A stretch of DNA of 50,137 nt from an uncultured Photobacterium sp. (GCF_947039875.1 NZ_CAMRAN010000031.1:1-50137), one strand, 5' to 3'; counted from the stretch's first letter, positions 9,778 through 20,990 are shown. Made by a program: numbers and translations. The notes: generated by a model from the sequence alone, not told the origin.

Positions 9778-10941
9778 ATGGCGTGGAATGAGCCTGGTAA
9801 CAACGGCGGCCGTGATGATAAAGACCCTTGGGGTAATAAGAATCATGGTGGACGTGAACAAGGACCACCGGATCTGGATGAAGTTTTCTCAAAACTGAGT
9901 CGTAAGGTTGGTGGTGTGTTTGGTAGTAAAAAAGGACCAACAGGCAGCGGTAGCGCTGTGGGTTTGGGTGCTGTTGCAGTTTTAGCTGTGGCTGTATGGG
10001 GATTTTCGGGCTTTTATACTATAAGTGAAGCAGAACAAGGTGTTGTGCTGCGCTTTGGTAAGTTTGATCAAATCGTCAAGCCGGGTTTGAACTGGAAGCC
10101 GACTTTTATTGATGAAGTCATCCCAGTTAATGTACAAGCAATTCGTTCGCTACGAGCTTCTGGCTTAATGCTAACCAAAGACGAAAATGTACTGAAAGTT
10201 GAGATGGATGTTCAATACCGTGTTGATAACGCTGAGAAATATTTATTTAGTGTTACCAATGCTGATGATAGTTTGCGTCAAGCAACAGATTCTGCACTGC
10301 GTGCGGTTATCGGTGATTCAACCATGGATCAAGCGTTAACAACAGGCCGTCAGACTATTCGTGCGAACACTCAAACAGCAATCGATAAAATTATTACAAA
10401 ATATGACATGGGTATCCGTGTTGTGGACGTTAACTTCCAAAGTGCGCGTCCACCTGAAGCAGTAAAAGATGCTTTTGATGATGCTATTGCGGCACGTGAA
10501 GATGAAGAACGTTATGTTCGTGAAGCAGAAGCTTACAGTAATGACATTTTGCCAAAAGCAACCGGTCGAGCTGAGCGTCTGAAGAATGAAGCTGAAGGTT
10601 ACTCTGAACGTGTTATTAATGGTGCGTTAGGTGATGTTGCACAGTTTGATAAGCTGTTGCCAGAATATGAAGCGGCGAAGAAAGTAACCCGTGACCGTTT
10701 GTATCTTGATACGATGGAACGTGTATACAGCAATACCAGCAAGGTGTTAATTGATACTAAGTCTGGTGGTAATAACGTGATGTATTTACCGCTAGAGAAA
10801 TTAATGGATCAATCAAGTAACCAAGCGAAAAAGCCAGTAGATTCTGGCCGATTAAGTGGTATTGAATTGGAAAAAGTGGAAACACCAACGCCCGTTGCCC
10901 CAGCACCACGTGCTGACACTGGCCGTCAAGGGAGATATTAA
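9778..10941 (+). CDS. hflK: FtsH protease regulator HflK
   Basis: HflK and HflC form a membrane-anchored SPFH complex that encloses and modulates the FtsH protease. The 387-residue HflK has the typical Gly/Asn-rich cytoplasmic N-terminus (1-60), one transmembrane segment at about 61-80 and an SPFH/band-7 domain on the periplasmic side (SEAEQGVVLRFGKF onward). A charged coiled-coil region (about 235-300) and a proline-rich tail complete it. GGAG at 9767-9770 supports the ATG. It lies 53 bases after hflX and 2 bases before hflC. Confidence 0.96.
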   Translation: MAWNEPGNNGGRDDKDPWGNKNHGGREQGPPDLDEVFSKLSRKVGGVFGSKKGPTGSGSAVGLGAVAVLAVAVWGFSGFYTISEAEQGVVLRFGKFDQIVKPGLNWKPTFIDEVIPVNVQAIRSLRASGLMLTKDENVLKVEMDVQYRVDNAEKYLFSVTNADDSLRQATDSALRAVIGDSTMDQALTTGRQTIRANTQTAIDKIITKYDMGIRVVDVNFQSARPPEAVKDAFDDAIAAREDEERYVREAEAYSNDILPKATGRAERLKNEAEGYSERVINGALGDVAQFDKLLPEYEAAKKVTRDRLYLDTMERVYSNTSKVLIDTKSGGNNVMYLPLEKLMDQSSNQAKKPVDSGRLSGIELEKVETPTPVAPAPRADTGRQGRY

Positions 10942-10943
10942 TT

Positions 10944-11945
10944 ATGCGTAAGTTAATCATCCCAGTAGTTGTAATTTTTATTGCACTATTATTGATGTCT
11001 ATGTTTGTTGTGAAAGAGGGCGAGCGTGGTATCGTGGTGCGTTTTGGTCGTATTCTAAAAGATAACAATACCGAAATTGCACGTATTTACGAGCCAGGTT
11101 TACACTTTAAAGTACCCGTGTTTGACCGTGTGCATGATCTTGATGCACGTATTCAAACCATGGACGACCAAGCCGATCGTTTCCTAACCGCTGAGAAAAA
11201 AGACGTTATCATTGATACTTACGTAAAGTGGCGTATTAAAGATTACGGTAAATATTACTTAGCAACTGGCGGTGGTAACACATCAACAGCGGAATCATTG
11301 TTAAAGCGTAAAGTTGTTGATAGCTTACGTGCCGAAATTGGTGCGAAAGAGATCAAACAAATCGTGTCTGGAGAAGACAGCATTTCAACACCATCGATAC
11401 CGTCTGATATTGCACAAACTAAAGCGGCGAAAGCTGCTCTAGCGGTAATTGAAGGTGTGGTTCCGGTGAAGAAAGTTGAAGGCCAACGTGATCAAATCAT
11501 GGCTGATGTACTTGAAGAAACGCGTGAAAGTGCGAAAGACTTAGGTATTGAAGTAGTTGATTTCCGTATTAAGAAAATCAACTTACCTGATGAAATCAGT
11601 GAGTCTATCTACCGCCGTATGCGTGCTGAGCGTGAGTCAGTGGCACGTAGCTACCGTTCTCAAGGCCGTCAACGTGCTGAAGAGCTTCGTGCTCGTTCAG
11701 AACTTGAAGTGGCAACAGTTTTGGCTGATGCAAAGCGTAAAGCACAAGTTGTACGCGGTGACGCAGATGCAAAAGCAGCTGAGATTTATGCGAAAGCGTA
11801 TAATCAAGATCCTGAGTTCTACAGCTTCTGGCGTTCTTTGAAGGCGTATGAAAATAGCTTTAGTTCGAAAAATGACATTCTTGTTGTTGATCCGAATAAT
11901 GAGTTCTTTAAATACATGAACCATTCAGAGCTATCAGCAAAGTAA
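10944..11945 (+). CDS. hflC: FtsH protease regulator HflC
   Basis: HflC is the partner of HflK in the FtsH-associated membrane complex. The 333-residue protein starts with a transmembrane segment at about 4-23, followed by the SPFH core starting GERGIVVRFGRI. A central insertion (about 150-165) and a C-terminal helical region rich in Ala/Lys/Glu follow, then DPNNEFFKYM. The ATG is 2 bases after the hflK stop. It is the last gene of the superoperon, because a strong terminator follows. Confidence 0.96.
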   Translation: MRKLIIPVVVIFIALLLMSMFVVKEGERGIVVRFGRILKDNNTEIARIYEPGLHFKVPVFDRVHDLDARIQTMDDQADRFLTAEKKDVIIDTYVKWRIKDYGKYYLATGGGNTSTAESLLKRKVVDSLRAEIGAKEIKQIVSGEDSISTPSIPSDIAQTKAAKAALAVIEGVVPVKKVEGQRDQIMADVLEETRESAKDLGIEVVDFRIKKINLPDEISESIYRRMRAERESVARSYRSQGRQRAEELRARSELEVATVLADAKRKAQVVRGDADAKAAEIYAKAYNQDPEFYSFWRSLKAYENSFSSKNDILVVDPNNEFFKYMNHSELSAK

Positions 11946-11980
11946 GCTCGCTTTCATAACAGCGCAATCGTTATAATAAA

Positions 11981-12010
11981 AGACAAGGCCTTCGCCTTGT
12001 CTTTTTTTTT
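11981..12010 (+). terminator. Rho-independent terminator after hflC
   Basis: A 9-bp stem AGACAAGGC/GCCTTGTCT with a four-base loop runs directly into nine T. It ends the tsaE-hflC superoperon just before the YjeT-like gene. Confidence 0.9.
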
Positions 12011-12024
12011 GGATGAAATATATG

Positions 12025-12216
12025 ATGAATACCGTTCTGTTAGCTATTGGTTTAGTGTTAGTTGTTGAAGGGTTAGGACCATTACTCGCTCCTCAAGGAT
12101 GGCGTAATATGGTTAGTCAATTAAGCCAACAAGACGATAATACATTGCGTCGCATAGGTGGATGTTTGGTGGTGGCTGGTAGTGTTATTGCCTATATGAT
12201 GTATTTGAAAATGTAG
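12025..12216 (+). CDS. yjeT: DUF2065 family small membrane protein (YjeT-like)
   Basis: From the ATG at 12025 the product has 63 residues and matches E. coli YjeT in length, start and motifs: a first hydrophobic helix with VLVVEGLGPLLAP, a central LRRIGG and a second helix with LVVAGSVIAYMM. The function is unknown; it is an inner-membrane protein with two predicted helices. ATGs at 12013 and 12022 are in frame, but only 12025 gives the MN-start of the family with GGA at 12011-12013 at a workable distance. It lies between hflC and purA as in E. coli. The hflC terminator ends only 14 bases upstream, so expression needs read-through or a hidden promoter. Confidence 0.85.
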   Translation: MNTVLLAIGLVLVVEGLGPLLAPQGWRNMVSQLSQQDDNTLRRIGGCLVVAGSVIAYMMYLKM

Positions 12217-12330
12217 ATAAACAGCCATGAATAAGAGATAAAACTCGTCATAGATGAAATGTATTAAGCCAAAAATGACTGCAAGCGGGCGGTTAAGGTG
12301 CTAGAATCCTTTTTTAACTACGATAGATGA

Positions 12331-13653
<1,323 letters not shown>

Positions 13654-13675
13654 TCACTGGCGATGACTTTAAGCA

Positions 13676-13704
13676 AAAAAACCAGCCTTCGAGCTGGTTT
13701 TTTT
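13676..13704 (+). terminator. Rho-independent terminator after purA
   Basis: The stem ACCAGC/GCTGGT (13681-13686 with 13693-13698) is flanked by A-rich and T-rich runs that extend the pairing. Seven T follow the stem. Confidence 0.88.
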
Positions 13705-13796
13705 ATCGCTAAAATCTGAGGCTGTGGCTATCTGTCATGATTAAAGTTTCGTTTTACCTTGCCGATAGAGAACTATTCGACGTGTGAGGAATGGAA

Positions 13797-14420
13797 ATGA
13801 AACACTTACTGATGATGGTTGCTCTTGGGTTAGCAACTCCGGCTTATGCCCTTGCTGTCGTGGGTGATGCGGTGCCGATTTACACTGAAGATCAACTTAG
13901 CGTATGGTTTACAACCAACCAGCATTTGCGCCAAGTAAAGGCTGATGATTGTCAGTTAGTGCAAGACATTCAAGCCCGTGCGGAAAAAACGGAATCACCG
14001 ACCTATCAATTTCTTTATGGCGATATGTTAGCGTGGGGCGTGTGTGTGCCAAAAGATGTTGAACAAGGTGTGTATTATATGCGTGCTGCTGCTCAACAAG
14101 GCGTGCCTGTTGCGTTAGAACAATTAGGGCGTTATTACGCTCAAGGTGTTATTTTGCAACAAGATAAACAGCGCGCTATTCCTTATTTACGTGAAGCTGC
14201 TGCGCTTGGGAATATTCGTGCCCGCATTCAATTAGCCCAATTATTGATTGCTGATAATGGCAGCCCGTTAGATTTTGAAGATGCGTACCGATGGTTATAT
14301 CAAACTGTGACCACCGATAAATACCAGTATCAACAATTACGCCGATTACGGCACCAACTAGAACAAAAGATGCCCGCTAATATTATTGCGCGCGCTAAAC
14401 GACGTTCATCTTTCTGGTAG
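13797..14420 (+). CDS. motX: Sodium-type polar flagellar motor protein MotX
   Basis: MotX, with MotY, forms the T-ring in the periplasm that holds the PomAB sodium stators around the vibrio polar flagellar motor. From the ATG at 13797 the protein has 207 residues with a signal peptide of about 18 (cleavage after AYA). Sel1-like repeats follow, with LYGDMLAWGVCVPKDVEQG, AAQQGVPVALEQLGRYYAQG and AALGNIRARIQLAQLL. The start at 13797 is preferred because TGAGGA (13785-13790) abuts the upstream ATG at 13791 but lies 6 bases from this one. The position directly after purA matches vibrios as I recall them. A plain Sel1-repeat protein is the alternative. Confidence 0.85.
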   Translation: MKHLLMMVALGLATPAYALAVVGDAVPIYTEDQLSVWFTTNQHLRQVKADDCQLVQDIQARAEKTESPTYQFLYGDMLAWGVCVPKDVEQGVYYMRAAAQQGVPVALEQLGRYYAQGVILQQDKQRAIPYLREAAALGNIRARIQLAQLLIADNGSPLDFEDAYRWLYQTVTTDKYQYQQLRRLRHQLEQKMPANIIARAKRRSSFW

Positions 14421-14440
14421 TCATGGGGATAGATTTCAAT

Positions 14441-14470
14441 AAAAACAGCACCTTATTAGGTGCTGTTTTT
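14441..14470. terminator. Bidirectional terminator between motX and hmp
   Basis: The perfect 13-bp stem AAAAACAGCACCT/AGGTGCTGTTTTT with a four-base loop gives T runs on both strands. It serves the convergent motX and hmp genes. Confidence 0.9.
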
Positions 14471-14510
14471 AATTAAGGCGCTGTAATTATGCGGACGGTA
14501 ATTGAAAATA

Positions 14511-15713
14511 TTACAGTACTTTATGCGGCCCAAAACATTCATAGTGAATGCGATCGCTAGTTACACCTAGTTCAATTAACTGTTTAGCGATAAATTGCAT
14601 AAAGCCAACTGGGCCACAGCAATAAAAATGCATTTCAGGATCTGAAATTTGAGTAGCAATTTTATCAAGCTCGATCAAGCCTTGGTAATCATAATCATCT
14701 GCTTGACGATCGTCACTCGTTGGCGCGTTGTACCATGTTAATGCCGCGATGTGAGAATGTTGATTAGCCAGCGCTTTTACATGATCTTTATAAGCATGTT
14801 GTTGACCATTTTCGGTTGCATGTAACCAATTCACCGCCGCTTGATGCTGGGTCAGTGTTTCAAGCATGGCTAGCATTGGCGTTAAGCCCACACCCGCAGA
14901 AATTAAACTAACGGGAGTTTGTGGATTAACATTTAAGAAAAAATCACCAGCGGGAGCCACGAGGTTAATTTTGTCACCAACATTAATTTTATCGTGAAGG
15001 TAGTTAGAAACCGTTCCTTGTGCTTCGCGTTTTACTGAAATACGGTAATGATTGCTATTAGGTGCTGACGATAAGCTGTATTGACGAATTTCTTGGTTTG
15101 CTAATTCTTGTGCATTGATATAAATGCCAAGATATTGTCCTGGCTTGTAAGTCGCGACTTGACCGCCATCTGTGGGCGCAAAAGTAAAGCTGGTGATCAA
15201 CTTACTGTTAGGTTGCTTACTTGTTACTACAAATTCACGCGTGCCACGCCAGCCACCAACTTTATCATCGCTTTCTTGATAGATTTCTTGTTCACGGTTA
15301 ATAAATACATTAGCTAATACACCGTAAGCCTCTCCCCATGCGTCTAATACTTCTTGGCCGGGGGCTAATAATTCATCAATAGTGGCTAATAGATGATGAC
15401 CTACAATCTGATATTGATCGGCGGTAATTAAAAAACTGGTATGTTTTTGAGCGATTTTTTCGACGGCAGGTAAGAGTACTGCTAAGTTATCAATATTATT
15501 AGCATAAGCACAGATAGCGTTAAATAATGCTTGCTGTTGGCTTGATGGAGTGTTTTTATCTGGACCTTGTTGATGGCTCATATTAAAAACATCTTTAAGT
15601 TCAGGGTTATGTTGAAACATACGCTGATAAAAATGTTGGGTGACAACAGGACCTGCAGCGGCAATCACAGGTGCGGTCGATTTTACGATATCAATGGTTT
15701 TTTGAGTGAGCAT
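14511..15713 (-). CDS. hmp: Nitric oxide dioxygenase (flavohaemoprotein Hmp)
   Basis: Hmp oxidises nitric oxide to nitrate with O2 and NAD(P)H, the main aerobic NO defence (cytoplasm). The 400-residue protein has an N-terminal globin domain (about 1-138; proximal His in AQKHTSF), an FAD-binding domain of ferredoxin reductase type (RQYSLSSAP) and a NAD-binding domain ([10 protein letters not shown]). It ends with the signature CFGPHKVL. The length fits the E. coli protein (396). It is divergent from nsrR. Two NsrR-like operators lie in the 105-base gap, so repression by NsrR and release by NO is the likely control. Confidence 0.97.
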   Translation of the reverse strand: MLTQKTIDIVKSTAPVIAAAGPVVTQHFYQRMFQHNPELKDVFNMSHQQGPDKNTPSSQQQALFNAICAYANNIDNLAVLLPAVEKIAQKHTSFLITADQYQIVGHHLLATIDELLAPGQEVLDAWGEAYGVLANVFINREQEIYQESDDKVGGWRGTREFVVTSKQPNSKLITSFTFAPTDGGQVATYKPGQYLGIYINAQELANQEIRQYSLSSAPNSNHYRISVKREAQGTVSNYLHDKINVGDKINLVAPAGDFFLNVNPQTPVSLISAGVGLTPMLAMLETLTQHQAAVNWLHATENGQQHAYKDHVKALANQHSHIAALTWYNAPTSDDRQADDYDYQGLIELDKIATQISDPEMHFYCCGPVGFMQFIAKQLIELGVTSDRIHYECFGPHKVL

Positions 15714-15728
15714 GACTTTCTCTTTTGT

Positions 15729-15751
15729 AAGTTGTATTTATAATATATGTT
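15729..15751. promoter_or_regulatory. NsrR operator-like site 1 (hmp side)
   Basis: A 23-base imperfect inverted repeat starts AAGTTGTATTT and ends ATATATGTT. It fits the gammaproteobacterial NsrR motif, whose half-sites read roughly AAGATGYAT and the complement. The right half is less conserved (ATATGTT for ACATCTT). It lies 15 bases upstream of the hmp start. Confidence 0.65.
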
Positions 15752-15753
15752 AT

Positions 15754-15776
15754 AAGTTGTATCTGATCTGTATCTT
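15754..15776. promoter_or_regulatory. NsrR operator-like site 2 (nsrR side)
   Basis: A second 23-base site starts AAGTTGTATCT and ends CTGTATCTT, a better match to the inverted NsrR motif. Its first base is exactly 25 bases from that of site 1, so the two sites are tandem. Both sit between divergent hmp and nsrR and suit joint repression and autoregulation. Confidence 0.7.
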
Positions 15777-15818
15777 TTAGTCAAGAACAAGATTAAAATA
15801 ACAACAGGAGGAGTGAAT

Positions 15819-16253
15819 GTGCAGTTAACCAGTTTTACCGATTATGGCCTACGAGCCTTGATATACCTTGCCAGCTTACCTGAGGGTGAGTTAACAAGTA
15901 TCACAAAAGTAACCGACACTTATGGCGTGTCGCGTAACCATATGGTCAAAATTATTAATAAATTGGGCCAATTAGGTTATGTAGAAACCGTACGCGGAAA
16001 AAATGGTGGTATTCGGTTAGGAATGCCTGTGGGAAATATTGTATTAGGGCATGTAGTAAGGGCGATTGAACCGTTACAAATCGTCAATTGTGCACCTGAT
16101 TTTTGTAATATTACTCCGGCATGTCAGCTAAAGGGGATCCTTGCTGATGCGCGTAATGCTTTTTTAAATGAGCTAGATAAGTACACATTATTGACTTTGG
16201 TAGATAATAATCCACCATTGCGTGTCTTATTGGGATTGCCTACAGAACACTAA
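15819..16253 (+). CDS. nsrR: Nitric-oxide-sensing Rrf2-family repressor NsrR
   Basis: NsrR is an iron-sulfur repressor that releases DNA when NO attacks its cluster. From the GTG at 15819 the product has 144 residues beginning [14 protein letters not shown], exactly the start of E. coli NsrR. The winged helix includes [14 protein letters not shown]. The three cluster cysteines fall at 91, 96 and 102, the E. coli numbering, which supports this start over the GTG at 15813. AGGAGGAG (15806-15813) is the ribosome-binding site. The order nsrR-rnr-rlmB matches the E. coli operon, with 136 bases before the rnr start here. Confidence 0.95.
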   Translation: MQLTSFTDYGLRALIYLASLPEGELTSITKVTDTYGVSRNHMVKIINKLGQLGYVETVRGKNGGIRLGMPVGNIVLGHVVRAIEPLQIVNCAPDFCNITPACQLKGILADARNAFLNELDKYTLLTLVDNNPPLRVLLGLPTEH

Positions 16254-16389
16254 GATCATCCAATGATAATGGTCTAGCATCATACTACTCTCTATATATT
16301 TAAGTGGAATAGGTATTTATTGCCTGTTCCCATCTGTTCACCTAAGAGCTGGGTATACTTAAAGTATGGCTGGCCAACAGGAACTGTTT

Positions 16390-18963
16390 ATGTCTAAAGG
16401 TACTACCGATTTACCGGTTGATCCTTTTCGCGAACGCGAAGCATCTAATTACGAAAATCCTATTCCAAGCCGTGAATTACTACTTGATGTAATTCGTGGT
16501 TTTAGTACACCCGTTAGTCGCGACCAGTTATTTACTGCGTTAAAACTTGAAGGTGATGAACACTATGAAGGCCTACGTCGTCGCTTACGTGCGATGGAAC
16601 GTGATGGTCAATTAATTTTCACGCGTCGTCAGTGCTATGCATTGCCTGAACGTTTAGATTTAATTAAAGGGTACGTTATTGGCCACCGTGATGGTTTTGG
16701 CTTCTTACGTCCAGAAGGTACTTACAGTAAAGATACTGATTTATTGTTACCTGCTCATCAAATGCGCAGTGTGATCCACGGTGATTACATTTTGGCACAA
16801 GCCGAAGGTGAAGATAAACGTGGCCGTCGTGAAGGCCGTGTGGTACGAGTATTAACCGAATCACCAAACCAAATTGTCGGCCGTTTCTTCCTTGAAGATG
16901 GCATGGGCTATGTCGTACCTGATGATTCTCGTATTGCGCAAGATATCATTATTCCACAAGACGTTCGCCAAGGTGCCCGTATGGGTAATGTGGTGGTGGT
17001 TGAGATTAATCAGCGTGCCACTCGTCAACATAATGCGGTCGGCCGTATTGTTGAAGTACTGGGTGAGAACATGGCACCGGGTATGGAGATCGAAATCGCC
17101 CTGCGTACTCATGATATTCCTCATGTGTGGCCATCAGAAGTTGATAACCAAATAAAGCATCTTACTGAGGAAGTGCCAGAAGAAGCGAAACTTGGTCGTG
17201 TCGATTTACGTCAATTACCCTTGGTAACTATCGATGGTGAAGACGCACGTGACTTTGATGACGCGGTGCACTGTCAGCGTAATCCTGACGGTGGCTGGCG
17301 TTTATGGGTCGCTATTGCCGATGTAAGTTATTACGTGCGTTCAAAATCAGCATTAGATAACGAAGCCCTAAAACGTGGTAACTCGGTTTACTTCCCTGCT
17401 CAAGTTATTCCAATGCTGCCAGAAGTGCTCTCAAATGGTCTCTGTTCACTTAACCCGCAAGTTGATCGCTTGTGTATGGTGTGTGAGATGACCGTTTCTG
17501 AAGGCGGTAAGCTTACTGGCTATAAGCACTACGAAGCGGTGATGAATTCACATGCGCGTTTAACTTACACTAAAGTAAGTAACATGCTGGAAGGTGACGA
17601 AGAATTACGTCAACGTTACGCGCCTTTAGTACCGTATCTTGAAGAACTTTACAGCATGTTTAAAGCGCTGAAAGTGGCGCGTGAAGCGCGTGGTGCGATT
17701 GAATTTGAAACCGTTGAAACTAAGTTTGTCTTCAATGCTGATCGTAAGATCGAGAACATCGTACCGCTAGTGCGCAATGAAGCACATAAAATCATCGAAG
17801 AATGTATGATTTTAGCCAATATCGCTTCAGCACAATTTGTTGAAAGTGCCAAAGAGCCTGCGCTATACCGTGTTCACGACACTCCAGGTGAAGAACGTTT
17901 ACAAGGTTTCCGTGATTTCTTGGGCGAGCTAAGCCTAGAGTTAGGCGGTGGTTTAGAGCCAAGCCCGAAAGATTACGCAGCATTAGCGAATTTAATTCAA
18001 GATCGTAATGATCGTGAATTAATTCAAACTATGCTATTACGTTCAATGAAACAAGCGATCTATCAAGCAGATAATATTGGTCACTTTGGTTTAGCCCTAA
18101 GCCAATATGCTCACTTTACTTCGCCGATTCGTCGTTATCCTGACTTAACCTTGCACCGTGCCATTAAATTCTTAATTGCTAAGCAAGCAGGCAATACTAA
18201 CAACGATACGCCAACCGGTGGTCATCATTATTCATTTGATGAAATTGATGTGATTGGTGAGCAGTGTTCTACCACTGAACGTCGTGCTGATGACGCTACT
18301 CGTGATGTGTCTGATTGGCTCAAGTGTGAGTATATGCAAGATCACCTTGGCGATGAGTTTGAAGGTGTGATTGCTAATGTTACTGGGTTTGGTTTCTTTG
18401 TCCGTCTTAATGAACTTAATATTGATGGCTTAGTGCATATCTCAAACCTAGCTAACGACTACTACCAGTTTGATCCTGTGGGTCAACGTTTAGTAGGCGA
18501 TAGCTCAGGCGTTATTTATCGTTTAGGTGATACGGTTCAGGTCAAAGTGGCGGCTATTAACTTAAATGATCGTCAATTAGATTTTGATATTGTTGGCGCT
18601 GAGCGTAAACAACGTGGTGCGGGTAAAACTGCCAAAGGGCGTGAGAAAAAGCAACGCATGCGCAAAGCTGAAGGCCTTAAACGTCAGGGAATGGCTGCAT
18701 TTAAAGTTGAAAATGGCGAAGCGGTAGCCGATGAATCACGTTCTAAAAATAAACGTGAGCGTTCTTCTGTACGCAAAAAGTTAAAAGAAGGCGCGATTCC
18801 AGCTGCTGATGCTAAAGATGCTAAAAAGAAAAAGCCAAGAAATAAAAAACCACGTAAGTTAACGGATGAAAAGCCGCTGACTGATCCAAAAAAGAAACCT
18901 AAAGTTCGCAAGAAGAAAAAGCAACGTGCGGGTAAATCTGAACGTGCAGCAAAGAAGAGTTAA
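16390..18963 (+). CDS. rnr: Exoribonuclease RNase R
   Basis: RNase R is a 3'-5' hydrolytic exoribonuclease that degrades structured RNA and takes part in rRNA and tmRNA-linked quality control. The order is N-terminal helix-turn-helix ([12 protein letters not shown]), cold-shock domains, the RNB catalytic domain with [12 protein letters not shown] (metal-binding aspartates) and [12 protein letters not shown], an S1 domain (about 640-725) and a very basic Lys-rich tail (about 740-857). The ATG at 16390 has AGGAA at 16379-16383. An in-frame ATG at 16366 would add 8 residues but has no ribosome-binding site. rlmB follows after 3 bases. Confidence 0.96.
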   Translation: MSKGTTDLPVDPFREREASNYENPIPSRELLLDVIRGFSTPVSRDQLFTALKLEGDEHYEGLRRRLRAMERDGQLIFTRRQCYALPERLDLIKGYVIGHRDGFGFLRPEGTYSKDTDLLLPAHQMRSVIHGDYILAQAEGEDKRGRREGRVVRVLTESPNQIVGRFFLEDGMGYVVPDDSRIAQDIIIPQDVRQGARMGNVVVVEINQRATRQHNAVGRIVEVLGENMAPGMEIEIALRTHDIPHVWPSEVDNQIKHLTEEVPEEAKLGRVDLRQLPLVTIDGEDARDFDDAVHCQRNPDGGWRLWVAIADVSYYVRSKSALDNEALKRGNSVYFPAQVIPMLPEVLSNGLCSLNPQVDRLCMVCEMTVSEGGKLTGYKHYEAVMNSHARLTYTKVSNMLEGDEELRQRYAPLVPYLEELYSMFKALKVAREARGAIEFETVETKFVFNADRKIENIVPLVRNEAHKIIEECMILANIASAQFVESAKEPALYRVHDTPGEERLQGFRDFLGELSLELGGGLEPSPKDYAALANLIQDRNDRELIQTMLLRSMKQAIYQADNIGHFGLALSQYAHFTSPIRRYPDLTLHRAIKFLIAKQAGNTNNDTPTGGHHYSFDEIDVIGEQCSTTERRADDATRDVSDWLKCEYMQDHLGDEFEGVIANVTGFGFFVRLNELNIDGLVHISNLANDYYQFDPVGQRLVGDSSGVIYRLGDTVQVKVAAINLNDRQLDFDIVGAERKQRGAGKTAKGREKKQRMRKAEGLKRQGMAAFKVENGEAVADESRSKNKRERSSVRKKLKEGAIPAADAKDAKKKKPRNKKPRKLTDEKPLTDPKKKPKVRKKKKQRAGKSERAAKKS

Positions 18964-18966
18964 TCC

Positions 18967-19701
18967 ATGAGTAATGATATGATTTTTGGCATCCATGCCG
19001 TTAAAGCCGTGCTTGCATCTGATCCGGTACGTTTTATTGAAGTATTCGTACTTAAAGGACGTGAAGATGATCGTTTACTGCCGTTAATTACTGAGTTGCA
19101 AGACTTAGGTATTACGATTCAAGAGGCTGGCCGTAAAGCATTAGACGACAAAGTTGATGGTGCTTCTCATCAAGGTATTATTGCGCGTGTACGTCCGGGT
19201 AAGCAATATAACGAAAACAACCTTGAAGACTTATTAGCAACCAAAGAAAATCCGTTACTGCTGATTTTAGATGGTGTGACAGATCCGCATAACCTTGGTG
19301 CGTGTTTGCGTAACGCAGATGCTGCTGGTGCTGTGGCTGTGATTGTGCCCAAAGATCGCTCGGCACAGTTAAATGCGACCGCAAGTAAAGTGGCTTGTGG
19401 TGCGGCTGAAATTATGCCGTTAGTACGTGTCACTAACCTTGCTCGTACTATGCGTGCGCTACAAGATAAAGGTGTATGGATTGTGGGTACAGCAGGTGAA
19501 GCGACTCATGATATTTACCACAGTAAACTTACTGGGCCATTGGCGATTGTGATGGGTGCTGAAGGTGAAGGTATGCGTCGTTTAACGCGTGAAACCTGTG
19601 ATGATTTGATTAAGATTCCAATGGCAGGATCAGTATCGAGTTTGAACGTATCTGTAGCGACAGGTATCTGTTTATTTGAAGCAGTACGTCAACGCGGATA
19701 A
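18967..19701 (+). CDS. rlmB: 23S rRNA (guanosine-2'-O-)-methyltransferase RlmB
   Basis: RlmB methylates the 2'-OH of G2251 in the peptidyl-transferase region of 23S rRNA using S-adenosylmethionine. The 244-residue protein has the N-terminal substrate-binding domain ([11 protein letters not shown]) and the C-terminal SPOUT domain with its trefoil-knot motifs: [30 protein letters not shown] and [17 protein letters not shown]. The length equals the family norm. It overlaps no neighbour and follows rnr by 3 bases in the same operon. A terminator follows. Confidence 0.97.
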   Translation: MSNDMIFGIHAVKAVLASDPVRFIEVFVLKGREDDRLLPLITELQDLGITIQEAGRKALDDKVDGASHQGIIARVRPGKQYNENNLEDLLATKENPLLLILDGVTDPHNLGACLRNADAAGAVAVIVPKDRSAQLNATASKVACGAAEIMPLVRVTNLARTMRALQDKGVWIVGTAGEATHDIYHSKLTGPLAIVMGAEGEGMRRLTRETCDDLIKIPMAGSVSSLNVSVATGICLFEAVRQRG

Positions 19702-19739
19702 TGCGTGATTAAGCGCCAATAACTGCATAATTATTTAAA

Positions 19740-19769
19740 CCCATCCAGCACTTACTGGATGGGTTTTTT
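19740..19769 (+). terminator. Rho-independent terminator after rlmB
   Basis: The perfect 9-bp stem CCCATCCAG/CTGGATGGG with a CACTTA loop is followed by six T. The 309-base gap from rlmB to rpsF otherwise holds the rpsF promoter and leader listed separately. Confidence 0.92.
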
Positions 19770-19885
19770 ATTATGGGTTGGTATGAAAAATGAGCATTAA
19801 ACAAGGCTGTTACTAAGCAATAGACGTGATCTGCTGAGGTTAGGGTTCATTTCATTGAAAAACGGCGAGTGGTGATAAAATAAGC

Positions 19886-19914
19886 TTGCCTAGATTGATC
19901 ATTCTCTGTACTAT
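19886..19914 (+). promoter_or_regulatory. Probable sigma-70 promoter of the rpsF operon
   Basis: TTGCCT (19886-19891) and TACTAT (19909-19914) are separated by 17 bases. Transcription would start near 19921, giving a leader of about 90 bases that contains the hairpin at 19953-19986. Confidence 0.6.
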
Positions 19915-19952
19915 CCGTCATCCAAATTCTCGGTTCTTTTTTTTAGTTCCTT

Positions 19953-19986
19953 GCTTCCCCAGGATAACCGAGCCGACAAGGGAAGC
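19953..19986 (+). promoter_or_regulatory. Probable S6:S18-binding ribosomal leader hairpin
   Basis: GCTTCCC (19953-19959) pairs perfectly with GGGAAGC (19980-19986) across a 20-base loop that contains ACCGAGCCGAC. Known rpsF leaders use a stem with CCG-containing loop elements that mimic the 16S site of the S6:S18 dimer and allow feedback repression. The hairpin ends 24 bases before the rpsF ATG. The assignment rests on position and shape, not on a covariance search. Confidence 0.6.
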
Positions 19987-20010
19987 TGAATAATCCGTAA
20001 GGAGCAACCT

Positions 20011-20397
20011 ATGCGTCATTACGAAATCGTATTCATGGTGCACCCTGATCAAAGCGAGCAAGTTGCTGGCATGATCGAGCGTTACACTGCTGCTATCAAA
20101 GATTCTGGTGGTCAAATTCACCGTCTAGAAGATTGGGGTCGCCGTCAAATGGCTTACCCAATTAACAAATTGCACAAAGCACATTACGTTCTTATGAACG
20201 TAGAAGCTAAGCAAGATGTTGTTGACGAGCTTGAGTCAAACTTCCGCTTCAACGACGCAGTGATCCGTAACATGATCATGCGTACTAAACACGCTGTTAC
20301 TGAGCCATCTCCTATGATGAAGGCTAAAGAAGAGCGTTTTACTAAGCGTGAAGATCGTGCTGAAGCACAATCTGAAGGCGAAGCAGCTGCTGAGTAA
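20011..20397 (+). CDS. rpsF: 30S ribosomal protein S6
   Basis: S6 binds the 30S platform as a dimer with S18. The 128-residue protein begins [18 protein letters not shown] and has the canonical [26 protein letters not shown] segment. The acidic Glu/Ala-rich C-terminus resembles the tail that RimK extends with glutamate in E. coli. TAAGGAG (19999-20005) is a strong ribosome-binding site. It leads the rpsF-priB-rpsR-rplI operon. Confidence 0.98.
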   Translation: MRHYEIVFMVHPDQSEQVAGMIERYTAAIKDSGGQIHRLEDWGRRQMAYPINKLHKAHYVLMNVEAKQDVVDELESNFRFNDAVIRNMIMRTKHAVTEPSPMMKAKEERFTKREDRAEAQSEGEAAAE

Positions 20398-20406
20398 TTT
20401 GTCTTA

Positions 20407-20709
20407 ATGACTAATCGTCTGGTGTTGACTGGCACTATTGCTAAGCATCCCAAACGAAGCCAATCCCCAGCAGGCATACCTCATTGTCACTTTGTGCTTG
20501 AGCATCGCTCTGTGCAGCGGGAAGCTGATTTACCACGCCAAATATATTGTTATATTAACGTGGTAATCAGTGGTAAAGGTCAACAAGTACTCACTCAAGA
20601 TTTAGTTGTCGGAAGCAATATTAAGGTGGAGGGATTTATCTCTTACCAAACCGGCCGTAATGGTATCGGGAAATTAGTTTTGCATGCCGATCACATTGAC
20701 TTAATTTAG
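20407..20709 (+). CDS. priB: Primosomal replication protein N (PriB)
   Basis: PriB is a single-strand DNA-binding OB-fold dimer that helps PriA reload the replisome at stalled forks. The 100-residue protein has the family motifs NRLVLTGTI, GIPHCHFVLEHRSVQREADLPRQ and VEGFISYQTGRNGIGKLVLHADHI. It lies 9 bases after rpsF and 15 bases before rpsR. No good ribosome-binding site precedes the ATG, so translation is probably coupled to rpsF. This placement within the S6-S18 operon is the usual one. Confidence 0.97.
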   Translation: MTNRLVLTGTIAKHPKRSQSPAGIPHCHFVLEHRSVQREADLPRQIYCYINVVISGKGQQVLTQDLVVGSNIKVEGFISYQTGRNGIGKLVLHADHIDLI

Positions 20710-20721
20710 ATCAGGAGATAG

Positions 20722-20952
<231 letters not shown>

Positions 20953-20990
20953 GCGGCAGTCGTTTTTAGAACTTTATAGAGGACAAGATA

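Noticed and set aside
9378..9803. A minus-strand 141-codon frame at the hflX-hflK junction.
   Set aside because: It lies antisense to hflX, crosses the hflK start and looks like a shadow of the coding strand.
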